Below are positions 50,718 through 58,253 of a stretch of DNA of 64,000 nt, piece by piece. A program made the position numbers and the translations under genes. The notes under the pieces were generated by a model. The model was not told the DNA's origin. It was given only the letters and a program-made list of their open reading frames with translations, and made no database searches. Position 1 is the stretch's first letter, and each line of letters begins with the position of its first letter. The stretch covers positions 3,224,001 to 3,288,000 of the forward strand of contig NC_016631.1 in assembly GCF_000178955.2 (NCBI RefSeq). Direction: 5' to 3'. The stretch is from Granulicella mallensis MP5ACTX8 (GTDB lineage: Bacteria > Acidobacteriota > Terriglobia > Terriglobales > Acidobacteriaceae).

Positions 50718-51524
50718 CTACAGTTCAGGGAGCTCGTCCGCCAGAGGAAGACGGTTGCGATAACGCTTCATCAACGCAAACAGTTTTCGAGCGTCCCAGT
50801 AACGAGGAATATATTGCCGAGGCTCCGATATCGATCGGAAGAGCCAGCCAAGATACATCTTGTCGGCCCAGACAGGAATGAAGATCTGATCGCCGCTCAG
50901 GAAGGCAATAGCTGCACCAATGCAATGAATTGAAGGGAGATAGCTAAGGTTACGCTTGAGGTATAAACCCAATAGCTCCTGCGTTCCTCCGCCTACGGTG
51001 ATGATGACGTGCTGAGGCCGCAGATCTTCGAGCATCTGTAGCAAATCGGTATCTTCTACCTCTTTAATCTCTTTACCGTACATCGGTGCCAGGTAAACGC
51101 AGTTGGCAGGAACATCAATTCCCTGTCGGCTGAGCCACGTCAGATTATGCTTGGCGCTGACCGGGCTTGCCATCACCCAGACAGTATTTCCAGGCTCTCG
51201 AGTATCTGGCTGCAAAATAAGCTCACGGAGATACTCCAAACCGGAAAGCCTTGTAATTGCAGCACGTTGCAGCCAATTCCAAATGAGAACCATGAAGGCA
51301 GAGTCTGTGATTGCAAGATCCGCGTTCACCAAAGACTCCCGGTAAGCCGCGTTTGATCCAAGGTCCTTGAGCGCAGGGGCAGCCGGGACCACCAGTAACC
51401 CCCCACTACGCATGCGGTCTACAGCCTGGGCCGCCGTTCCATGGAAAAAGTCGATTCCAAGGATCGTTGTGTACTCGTGCACGACGCACTCACGCTCGCC
51501 CTGATCCAGTAAATTAGAGAGCAT
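50718..51524 (-). CDS. WecB/TagA/CpsF family glycosyltransferase
   Basis: A 268-residue GT26-type enzyme: TTILGIDFFHGTAAQAVDRM at the N-terminus, LADLAITDS-like NADLAITDSAFMVLIW, then SGLEYLRELI, VWVMASPVSAKHNLTWL, HVIITVGGGTQELLGLYLKR and SIHCIGAAIAFLSGDQIFIP. These enzymes add a sugar to a lipid-linked intermediate during exopolysaccharide or enterobacterial-common-antigen-like synthesis, on the cytoplasmic face. It lies 6 bp after the epimerase-like gene, so the two are clearly one operon. The C-terminus (RYWDARKLFALMKRYR) is basic and probably membrane-peripheral. Confidence 0.88.
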   Translation of the reverse strand: MLSNLLDQGERECVVHEYTTILGIDFFHGTAAQAVDRMRSGGLLVVPAAPALKDLGSNAAYRESLVNADLAITDSAFMVLIWNWLQRAAITRLSGLEYLRELILQPDTREPGNTVWVMASPVSAKHNLTWLSRQGIDVPANCVYLAPMYGKEIKEVEDTDLLQMLEDLRPQHVIITVGGGTQELLGLYLKRNLSYLPSIHCIGAAIAFLSGDQIFIPVWADKMYLGWLFRSISEPRQYIPRYWDARKLFALMKRYRNRLPLADELPEL

Positions 51525-51530
51525 AGCCCG

Positions 51531-52523
51531 CTATTTGCCCTTCACGCCGGTTGCTATTTGTTCTTCAATCCAACGGTAGGTTTTCTCCATGCCGTCACGC
51601 AGACGGATGGAGGGCTCCCATCCAAGCTTTTCCATAATAAGGGTGTTGTCGCTATTGCGCCCGTTCACACCCTTTGGAGCAGTTAGATTGTAGTTGCGCT
51701 TCAGTTTGATACCGGCGATATCTTCCACCATATCGACAAGTTGACCAATTGTCACTAACTCACTTGATCCCAAGTTGATCGGCTCATCAATCTCGCTGCC
51801 GACGATCATCTGAGTTCCCTTCACGCAATCGTCGATGTACATGAAACTGCGGGTCTGCTTTCCATCGCCCCAGATCTCAATCTCATGCCTGCCTGAGTTT
51901 TTCGCCTCAATCACTTTACGACAAATCGCTGCCGGGGCCTTCTCGCGCCCGCCGTCCCAGGTGCCATCCGGGCCATAGACATTGTGATACCGCGCCACGC
52001 GGCAGATAAGACCGTAGTCCTCTTCAAAGTGGCGGCACATGCGCTCACTGAAAAGTTTCTCCCAACCGTAACCGTCTTCAGGCAGCGCCGGGTAGGCATC
52101 GGACTCTTTGAGAGCCACGACATCGGGGTTCGTCTGCTTTTCGCCGTTGTAGACGCAGGCCGAAGAGGAGTAGAAGAACCGCTTCACCCCCACCTGTTGC
52201 GCGGCCATCAGCATGTGGGTGTTGGTCAACACACTCAGCATGCACAAAGCTTTATTGTTTTCGATAAAACCCATGCCGCCCATATCCGCAGCGAGCTGAA
52301 AGACCAGCGAACTGCCGTCGGCGGCCGTGATGCAATTCTGTTTATCCTTCAGGTCAAGCGAAAGGTTTTCGACCCCTTCCGTGACCTGATACCACTCGTT
52401 CAAAGGCTTAATATCAACTGCTCGAACGATCTTGATCCCATTTGCAATGAGGCTTTTGACAAGATGTCCGCCGATAAATCCGCCTGCACCGCAGACAACT
52501 GCCGTTTCCCCGCGTAAATCCAT
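51531..52523 (-). CDS. NAD-dependent epimerase/dehydratase, GDP-mannose 3,5-epimerase-like
   Basis: A 330-residue extended short-chain dehydrogenase/reductase. The Rossmann motif is GAGGFIGGHLVKSL. FQLAADMGGMGFIENNKAL matches the GDP-mannose 3,5-epimerase signature. The catalytic set is SSSACVYN with YGWEKL (Tyr-x3-Lys), and RYHNVYGPDGTWDGGREKAP and SFMYIDDCV are also typical. GDP-mannose epimerases make GDP-L-galactose/gulose; bacterial relatives serve polysaccharide synthesis. It is the first gene of an operon with the WecG/TagA-type transferase. Substrate identity is not proven by sequence. Confidence 0.85.
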   Translation of the reverse strand: MDLRGETAVVCGAGGFIGGHLVKSLIANGIKIVRAVDIKPLNEWYQVTEGVENLSLDLKDKQNCITAADGSSLVFQLAADMGGMGFIENNKALCMLSVLTNTHMLMAAQQVGVKRFFYSSSACVYNGEKQTNPDVVALKESDAYPALPEDGYGWEKLFSERMCRHFEEDYGLICRVARYHNVYGPDGTWDGGREKAPAAICRKVIEAKNSGRHEIEIWGDGKQTRSFMYIDDCVKGTQMIVGSEIDEPINLGSSELVTIGQLVDMVEDIAGIKLKRNYNLTAPKGVNGRNSDNTLIMEKLGWEPSIRLRDGMEKTYRWIEEQIATGVKGK

Positions 52524-52802
52524 TCAAAACTCCGTTCGGTTCTGGCCCCATGAGACAGCTCAAGCATCTCAACTCGGTGAGTGAATATTACAAGTTGCAG
52601 CTAGTGGTTCTGTTTCTAGTCTATGTGCCCCCTTCTGAAAGTCAAGGCACATACCTATTGAACGTCACGACACTCGCAGTTGGATGTATTCATTTTGTCC
52701 TTTTATCTCTTTTTTTTATGCGAAACAGGGATCTTATCGTGCCGCAGTTTACGCTCAAGTTTAGACAGTTATGATTAAAAAGCACCACGACAAGGACTGA
52801 CT
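52524..52802. other. AT-rich divergent intergenic region upstream of the permease gene
   Basis: 279 bp. It contains a CTCTTTTTTTT tract (52705-52718 region) and a 9-codon frame starting ATG 52771 and ending TGA 52798-52800, right before the proposed CTG start of the permease. A 74-codon plus-strand frame (52550-52774) with hydrophobic stretches has no RBS and is not counted as a gene. The base composition differs sharply from the flanking genes. Confidence 0.35.
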
Positions 52803-53636
52803 CTGGATCGAATTGCACATCACAAGCTGGCCGCTGTCGGGATTGCCATCCTGTTTCTCTTTCTGGCTTGCGCCCTTTTTGCTCCATTTCTGGCCCCCCA
52901 CGATCCGGCACAACTCAATCTCTCTGCCCGGTTGCTTCCCCCCTCCGCAGCTCACTGGTTCGGCACCGATGAACTTGGCCGCGATGTGCTCTCGAGAACG
53001 ATCTATGGCGCACGCGTCTCCTTGATTGTCGCCGTAGCGGTGGTCAGCCTCTCTCTTGCCCTGGGACTTCTGCTGGGCTCCCTGGCAGGCTTCTACGGTG
53101 GCATCACCGATACCGTTGTGAACGTCTATCTCACCAACGCCTTCCTGGCACTGCCGGGAATCCTGCTGGCCGTCGCCTTCGTGGCATTCCTGGGACCGAG
53201 CCTGACCAACCTGATCCTGGCGCTGGCGCTGGCGGGCTGGGTCAACTATGCGCGCCTGGTGCGTGCCCAGGTCATGGCCATGAAGGAGCGCGAGTTCGTG
53301 CAGGCCGCCCGATCGCTGGGAGCAAGTGACCTTCGGCTGATGCTTCGGCATATCCTGCCCAACATCGTGCAGCCGCTCATCGTGCAAGCCGCCGTGGGCA
53401 TGGCCGCAGCCGTGCTCGCAGAGGCCACCCTCAGCTTTCTGGGGCTTGGTGTGCAGCCCCCTACGCCGACCTGGGGAGCCATGTTGAACGATGCACGCTC
53501 GCATCTGTTCGAATCGCCTTACTTGGTCTTCTTCCCTGCCGCGGCGGTGGCGCTCTGTGTCTTATCGTTTAACTTCGTAGGCGACGGCCTGCGTGACTTC
53601 CTCGATCCCCGCACACGTGTGCGGGAAGGACTCTAA
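52803..53636 (+). CDS. ABC transporter permease, DppC/OppC type (probable CTG start)
   Basis: A 277-residue permease of peptide/nickel-type ABC importers. The N-terminus is LDRIAHHKLAAVGIAILFLF (helix 1), then APFLAPHDP, HWFGTDELGRDVLSR, the EAA loop EREFVQAARSLGASDLRLML and ATLSFLGLGVQPPTPTWGAM. In frame, no ATG, GTG or TTG precedes the first helix; a stop lies 30 bp before the CTG at 52803. That CTG has AAGGA 6 bases upstream, so it is the likely start; a TTG at 52932 would delete helix 1. Its partner DppB-type gene lies on the opposite strand at 54100-55065. No ATPase or binding-protein gene is in the window. Confidence 0.82.
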   Translation: MDRIAHHKLAAVGIAILFLFLACALFAPFLAPHDPAQLNLSARLLPPSAAHWFGTDELGRDVLSRTIYGARVSLIVAVAVVSLSLALGLLLGSLAGFYGGITDTVVNVYLTNAFLALPGILLAVAFVAFLGPSLTNLILALALAGWVNYARLVRAQVMAMKEREFVQAARSLGASDLRLMLRHILPNIVQPLIVQAAVGMAAAVLAEATLSFLGLGVQPPTPTWGAMLNDARSHLFESPYLVFFPAAAVALCVLSFNFVGDGLRDFLDPRTRVREGL

Positions 53637-53640
53637 CACC

Positions 53641-54099
53641 ATGCTGGTTGGCGTACTCTCCGACACTCACGGTCTTCTGCGACCGCAGGTCCTCGAAGCC
53701 CTCGCGGGGGTAGAGCACATTCTTCATGCGGGCGATGTCGGCGACATCCGCATCCTCGACAAGCTGCGAGAGATCGCTCCGGTGACGGCGATTCGTGGCA
53801 ATGTCGACACCGTTGGCCCCTGTGCTGAACTGCCTGCGACCGAAGCGATTGAACTCGGAGGCCACTTTCTTTACATAGTGCACTCGATCGAGGACCTTGA
53901 TCTCAATCCTCGTGCCGCAGAGATTCAGGTCGTCATCTCCGGCCACTCTCATAAGCCTTCCATCACTCAGCGTGACGGCGTTCTCTACCTGAATCCCGGC
54001 AGCATGGGGCCGCGTAGATTTTCACTGCCTATCTCGCTGGCCCTGCTGCATCTCAAACCCGAAAGCGTGCGAGCAGAGATTGTGGAGTTTGAGGCCTAA
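53641..54099 (+). CDS. YfcE/MJ0936-family metallophosphoesterase
   Basis: A 152-residue phosphodiesterase-fold protein. Metal motifs are GVLSDTHGLLRPQ (DxH), ILHAGDVGD (GDxGD), IRGNVD (GNxD), IVISGHSHKP as VVISGHSHKPS (GHxH) and the late LNPGSMGPRR. This matches the YfcE/MJ0936 group of small Mn/Ni-dependent phosphodiesterases. ATG 53641 starts 4 bp after the permease stop with AAGGA 10-15 bp upstream, so translation is probably coupled. Its stop codon directly abuts the stop codon of the convergent permease gene with no spacer. Confidence 0.9.
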   Translation: MLVGVLSDTHGLLRPQVLEALAGVEHILHAGDVGDIRILDKLREIAPVTAIRGNVDTVGPCAELPATEAIELGGHFLYIVHSIEDLDLNPRAAEIQVVISGHSHKPSITQRDGVLYLNPGSMGPRRFSLPISLALLHLKPESVRAEIVEFEA

Positions 54100-55065
54100 C
54101 TACCGCCGCATCCTCGGGTCCGCAACGGCATAAGCCGCATCGGTGAGCAGATTGACCAGAACATAGGTCAAGCCGACAGCGAGAATGCATCCCTGCACCA
54201 GCGCGTAATCGCGATTGGAGATCGCCGAGAGCGTCAGACGTCCCAGGCCGGGCCAGCCGAAGATCGTCTCCGTTACGATGGCCCCTGCCAGCAGCGAACC
54301 GAACTGCAATCCAACGACCGTCAGTACAGGGTTTAGCGCATTGCGCAAAGCATGCCGGTAGACCACTGTCCGCTCCGAAAGCCCCTTGGCTCGCGCCGTA
54401 CGGATGTAGTCCTGGCCAAGCTCTTCGAGCATCGACGTCCGCACCATACGGGTCAGAATCGCAGCCATGCCCAGCCCCAGCGTGATAGCCGGCAGGATCA
54501 GGTGCCGCAGGAAATCGCTCGTGCCGTTCCCTGCACCCGAGACCGGCAGCCATCCCAGCCCGATGGAGAAGACGATGATGAGAATCGGCCCCAGCGCAAA
54601 GTTGGGGAACGACAGGCCAACAAGGCTGAGAAGGCCCAGAGAGCGGTCGGGCCAACGATCGCGGCGTCTCGCCGAGATCACCCCCGCAGGGATGGCCAGG
54701 CCGATCCCAATCAGCATCGCCGCTAAAGTAAGAGCAAGCGTATACGGATAGCGCTGCAACACCAGATGCAAGACCGAATCGTGCAGACGCAGCGACTGCC
54801 CGAGATCGGCATGCGCGATTCCTCCCCAGTAATGCGCATACTGCACGCCCAGGGGGGCGTCGAGGCCGTAGGCATGGCGCAGGCCCGCGATATCCGCCGC
54901 CGTAGCACCTTCCCCAAGCATCTGCACGATAGGATCGCCCGGAACGATGTGGATCAGCAGGAAGACCACGGTGACGACTAGCCAGAGCACAGGGATCGTC
55001 AGAAGAAAACGACGGGCAATGTCCCGCGCCGTCTGGTGAAGTTGCGATCTTTGGGATGCGCTCAA
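54100..55065 (-). CDS. ABC transporter permease, DppB/OppB type
   Basis: A 321-residue permease with six helices. IPVLWLVVTVVFLLIHIVPG with GDPIVQMLGEGATA is the standard DppB N-terminus. GLSFPNFALGPILIIVFS precedes the EAA loop LGQDYIRTARAKGLSERTVV, and VTETIFGWPGLGRLTLSAI is the family's late motif; it ends DAAYAVADPRMR. Its start codon overlaps the stop of the CorC-like gene (ATGA), so it is the second gene of that operon. The DppC-type partner faces it on the other strand across the phosphodiesterase gene. Substrate class is peptides, nickel or oligosaccharides. Confidence 0.9.
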   Translation of the reverse strand: MSASQRSQLHQTARDIARRFLLTIPVLWLVVTVVFLLIHIVPGDPIVQMLGEGATAADIAGLRHAYGLDAPLGVQYAHYWGGIAHADLGQSLRLHDSVLHLVLQRYPYTLALTLAAMLIGIGLAIPAGVISARRRDRWPDRSLGLLSLVGLSFPNFALGPILIIVFSIGLGWLPVSGAGNGTSDFLRHLILPAITLGLGMAAILTRMVRTSMLEELGQDYIRTARAKGLSERTVVYRHALRNALNPVLTVVGLQFGSLLAGAIVTETIFGWPGLGRLTLSAISNRDYALVQGCILAVGLTYVLVNLLTDAAYAVADPRMRR

Positions 55066-56468
55066 CGGGCGTCTCCAGCCGCAACCCCGCGAGGCAGCTT
55101 GTCTGTCTTCGAATCGTCTACGCGCTCTTCAATGCGAACGCGCGCAATGCGCTGGCCCTTCATCTCCGCGATGAAAAAGCGCCGACACTCGTAGTCCACG
55201 AACTCTCCCACCTCGGGAATATGCCCAAGCTGTGCCAGCAGGAAACCTGCAAGGGTCTCCACCCCGGACTCTCGCGGGAACTTCCAGCGGAGCTGCGTCA
55301 CTAGATCGCGCAGAGACGCGCTGCCATCGATCATCAGGCCGCCATCGGCTGTGGGGAGGGGGAGGTTCTTGCCGATATCGAACTCGTCATGCACCTCGCC
55401 GACGATCTGCTCCAGCGCATCCTCCGCCGTTACCAGGCCAAGCGTGCTGCCAAACTCATCCACCACAATCGCAATCTGGCGGCGGCGCTCCTGAAACTCC
55501 TGCAGCAGCTCGACTGCCAGCTTCGTCTCCGGCACGACCAGCACATCGCGCATCACCTGCCGCAGAGTAATGTTCGACGAGCCATGACTACCCAGCCCCT
55601 GCGCGACGCTGCGAAAGTGCATCAGGCGCGAGATGTCTTTCGAGAAGACGACTCCGATAATGTGCTCGCGTCCGCGCTCGGGATCGTAGACCGGAACGCG
55701 CGAGTGCTGCTCCTCGACGATATGAGCGCTGGCCTGCTCCAGCGGCATATTGGCGGGCAAGGAAAAGATCTTGCCGCGCGGCGTCATGATCTCGCTGGTC
55801 ACGACATGATTGAGCTCAATTGCGCGATGGATGATCTCCTCCTGGAAGGCCGGCAAAAGGCCCATGCGGCGCGTTGCCGTCGCCATGAGCTTCAGCTCCT
55901 CCGGGGAGTGCGCTGCCGACTCTCCGCGCAGAGGCGCACGGAAGACCCTCAGCACCAGGGCGGCCGAAATGTTCATCACCTGGATCGCTGGGCGCGTCAT
56001 GCGGATAAAGACATCGACCGGCCCAGCCACCGCCAACGCGATGCGCTCCGCACGCTGCAGGGCGAGCGACTTCGGCACCAGCTCCCCGAGCAGTACCTCG
56101 AAGTAGGTGATGATCGCAAAGGCCACCACGACCGCAATCGTGTGCGCATAGAGCACCAGGTGGGTATGCCCTCCGGGCAGCCACGTAAGATGCGCCAGGC
56201 CGTGCATCAGGGCCTCCGCGATCGCGGGCTCACCGATGCCGCCTAGAGCCAGGCTGGCCAAGGTGACGCCAAACTGAACCGCAGGCAGGAAATCATCGAT
56301 ATTGTTCTTGAGTTGAAGTGCGGTGCGCGCGCCGGGCCGGTTGAGCGCGATGAGCTGCTCGATACGGGTCTCACGAACGCTGACCAGCGCAAACTCTGCG
56401 GCCACGAAGAAGCTATTCGCCAAAATGAAGAAGGCGATCAAACTTCCGTGTACAAGCATCCACTCCAG
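55062..56468 (-). CDS. CNNM/CorC-HlyC family transmembrane protein with CBS pair
   Basis: About 468 residues, using the ATG at 56468; the frame opens at a GTG 7 codons earlier, which has no ribosome-binding site. An N-terminal DUF21 domain with four helices (FFILANSFFVAAEFALVSVR, ALGGIGEPAIAEALM, FEVLLGELVPKSLALQ) is followed by a CBS pair (VVTSEIMTPRGKIFSLPANM, VVPETKLAVELLQEF with VVDEFGSTLGLVTAED) and a CorC_HlyC C-terminal domain (GGLMIDGSASLRDL, ETLAGFLLAQLGHIPEVGE). The family is implicated in magnesium/cobalt handling. It overlaps the DppB-type gene by 4 bp. Confidence 0.92.
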   Translation of the reverse strand: MEWMLVHGSLIAFFILANSFFVAAEFALVSVRETRIEQLIALNRPGARTALQLKNNIDDFLPAVQFGVTLASLALGGIGEPAIAEALMHGLAHLTWLPGGHTHLVLYAHTIAVVVAFAIITYFEVLLGELVPKSLALQRAERIALAVAGPVDVFIRMTRPAIQVMNISAALVLRVFRAPLRGESAAHSPEELKLMATATRRMGLLPAFQEEIIHRAIELNHVVTSEIMTPRGKIFSLPANMPLEQASAHIVEEQHSRVPVYDPERGREHIIGVVFSKDISRLMHFRSVAQGLGSHGSSNITLRQVMRDVLVVPETKLAVELLQEFQERRRQIAIVVDEFGSTLGLVTAEDALEQIVGEVHDEFDIGKNLPLPTADGGLMIDGSASLRDLVTQLRWKFPRESGVETLAGFLLAQLGHIPEVGEFVDYECRRFFIAEMKGQRIARVRIEERVDDSKTDKLPRGVAAGDAR

Positions 56469-56576
56469 CATTTCGCCTGAGTTTAGCACTGGAGGGATAG
56501 CTTTGCCGCAAAGAGAACGTTCTGTAGCGCTGTCTTTTCCATTGGCTCGCTTATAGCTTTGTCCTACACTCGATCC

Positions 56577-56801
56577 ATGGGGTACGCAGGCATCATTACG
56601 ATAGAGCCAGGCAAACGCGACGGAAAGCCCTGCATACGAGGCTTGCGCGTAACGGTCTACGATGTGCTCGAATACCTGGCGTCAGGAATGACGCATACCC
56701 AGATCCTTCAAGACTTCCCTTACCTGACGGAAGACGATCTCCGCGCCTGTCTGGCATTTGCCGCCGACAAAGAACGAAACATAGAAATCCTAACGGCATA
56801 A
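56577..56801 (+). CDS. DUF433 (antitoxin-type) small protein, no toxin partner seen
   Basis: A 74-residue protein starting MGYAGIITIEPGKRDGKPCI (the frame also opens 6 codons upstream). RGLRVTVYDVLEYLASGMTH is the DUF433 helix-turn-helix-like core, and LQDFPYLTEDDLRACLAFAA completes it. DUF433 proteins usually precede a DUF5615 (PIN-like) toxin gene, the VapBC45-like pairing. Here the next gene on this strand is absent: a strong terminator follows 17 bp after the stop, then convergent thioredoxin. It is therefore an orphan, possibly a solitary regulator. Confidence 0.85.
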   Translation: MGYAGIITIEPGKRDGKPCIRGLRVTVYDVLEYLASGMTHTQILQDFPYLTEDDLRACLAFAADKERNIEILTA

Positions 56802-56818
56802 CCAGGGATAGCACAGAG

Positions 56819-56844
56819 AAGGCCTGCGGGTATCCGCAGGCCTT
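56819..56844. terminator. Bidirectional intrinsic terminator
   Basis: A perfect 11-bp GC-rich stem (AAGGCCTGCGG / CCGCAGGCCTT) with a GTAT loop between the converging DUF433 and trxA genes, with T-containing tails on both strands. Confidence 0.8.
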
Positions 56845-56870
56845 CATCATTCAAAACTAGCGCTTACAAC

Positions 56871-57227
56871 TTACGCGCGAACCTGTGCTGTCTCCTGGAC
56901 GAGCACACGCTTCAACGACTGGTCGATGGTGTCCTTGGGAACAAAGCCCACGATCTGCTCAGCGACCTTGCCGCCCTTGAAGATCAAGAGCGCGGGGATG
57001 CCGCGGATGCCGTAGCGGCCGGGCGTCATGTTGTTACGATCAACGTCCATTTTCATAACCTTGAGCTGGCCTTTGTACTCTTCGGCAACGGCGTCGACTA
57101 CGGGAGCCAAAGCGCGACAGGGACCACACCATGCGGCCCAGAAGTCCACCAGGACCGGGGTCTCGGATTGCAACACCACCTTCTCAAAGTCGGCGTCGTT
57201 TACTTCTGTAACAAACTGACCTGCCAT
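56871..57227 (-). CDS. trxA: Thioredoxin
   Basis: A 118-residue classic thioredoxin: VLVDFWAAWCGPCRALAPVV holds the WCGPC active site (residues ~31-36), KMDVDRNNMTPGRYGIRGIP contains the cis-Pro loop, and ALLIFKGGKVAEQIVGFVPK is the last strand region. It reduces cytoplasmic disulfides with NADPH-thioredoxin reductase. A GGAGAGAGT stretch precedes the ATG. It ends at the shared bidirectional terminator. Upstream is the thrC-thrB operon on the same strand, separated by a hairpin. Confidence 0.95.
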   Translation of the reverse strand: MAGQFVTEVNDADFEKVVLQSETPVLVDFWAAWCGPCRALAPVVDAVAEEYKGQLKVMKMDVDRNNMTPGRYGIRGIPALLIFKGGKVAEQIVGFVPKDTIDQSLKRVLVQETAQVRA

Positions 57228-57311
57228 ATGACTCTCTCCTTCGCCCCCTTAATTCGGTGGCTTTACATGCACACCCATCATAGATGCGCAGCGGTGGAAA
57301 ACGATGCAATC

Positions 57312-57328
57312 GTCCCCGAAACGGGGAC
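57312..57328 (-). terminator. Candidate terminator after thrB
   Basis: A 7-bp GC stem (GTCCCCG / CGGGGAC) with a 3-nt loop begins one base after the thrB stop codon; only a weak GATTGCATCGTTTT tail follows. Confidence 0.5.
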
Positions 57329-57329
57329 T

Positions 57330-58253
57330 CTAGGGAGTGTCGAGCAATGTTTTTGTGACGCCCCCGGCAATTCGGAGCGAAAGCAGCTCAACTTCCGGCG
57401 AAAGCAGCTGACGCAAACGCGTCTCAGCCTCAAGAAAGGTCGTCCCTTCCGCCAGAAACAGCAATACCGAGGGGCCGGCTCCGCTCAACGCGACACCTGC
57501 GATCTCCGGCTCTTCGGCCAGCGGAAGCAACTGCTTGAGCAGCGGACAGGCTTCCATCCGGTACGGCTGATGCATCCGGTCCTGCATGGCAGTACGGAGC
57601 AGACCTAATCTCCCCTGGGCAAATGCGGCAACTAATAAGGAAGCGCGCTGCACGTTGAAGATCGTGTCAGCCTTTGCATAGCTTTCCGGCAACAGCGCAC
57701 GGGCCTGCTTCGTTGCAAGGCTGGTGGCCTGAACCGCCAGGACTAACCCCCAGCCGGGATCTCCGGCAAACGTAGCCACCTCTACGTCGTCCCCTTGCTG
57801 GGTTGAAACCGTAAAGCCGCCGTACCAGCATGCGGCGACATTGTCCGGGTGGCCTTCAAGGCGGCTTGCTTCAGAGACAATCCCCGCATCGCCAAGCTCA
57901 AGGCCGCCAAAGTGGTCAGCCAGTGCGACCCCAGCCAGCAGCGCGGCAGCACTCGAACCACAGCCCATACCCAGCGGAATTTCGTTGTGCAGAGCAAGCC
58001 GCAACGGAGCAATTCGCCGTCCTGCGTCGCTTAAGACACTGCGATAGGTATCGAGAATGAGATTGCGATCCAACGCCCCGCAAAGCTCGGCATCGCGGCC
58101 CGTGGCATGAATCTCAAAGCTGGACGCAGCATGCGCTTCCACGGAGAGATGCATCGACATTGCCAGTCCTGCGGCATCGAAACCAGGGCCCAGATTCGCT
58201 GAGGTCGCCGGCAGTACCAGGCGCACGCCACCTACGGTTGTCGCAGCACTCAT
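57330..58253 (-). CDS. thrB: Homoserine kinase
   Basis: A 307-residue GHMP kinase. LVLPATSANLGPGFDAAGLA is the N-terminal motif, IPLGMGCGSSAAALLAGVAL is the ATP-binding loop, and EGHPDNVAACWYGGF and AGVALSGAGPSVLLFL are the further family motifs. It phosphorylates L-homoserine to O-phosphohomoserine, the substrate of threonine synthase. Its start overlaps the end of thrC by 4 bp, giving a thrC-thrB operon (reversed from the E. coli order) and likely coupled translation. Cytoplasmic. Confidence 0.95.
   Translation of the reverse strand: MSAATTVGGVRLVLPATSANLGPGFDAAGLAMSMHLSVEAHAASSFEIHATGRDAELCGALDRNLILDTYRSVLSDAGRRIAPLRLALHNEIPLGMGCGSSAAALLAGVALADHFGGLELGDAGIVSEASRLEGHPDNVAACWYGGFTVSTQQGDDVEVATFAGDPGWGLVLAVQATSLATKQARALLPESYAKADTIFNVQRASLLVAAFAQGRLGLLRTAMQDRMHQPYRMEACPLLKQLLPLAEEPEIAGVALSGAGPSVLLFLAEGTTFLEAETRLRQLLSPEVELLSLRIAGGVTKTLLDTP

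Noticed and set aside
52550-52774. 74-codon frame with hydrophobic stretches before the permease gene
   Set aside because: No RBS and AT-rich leader-like sequence; more likely intergenic.
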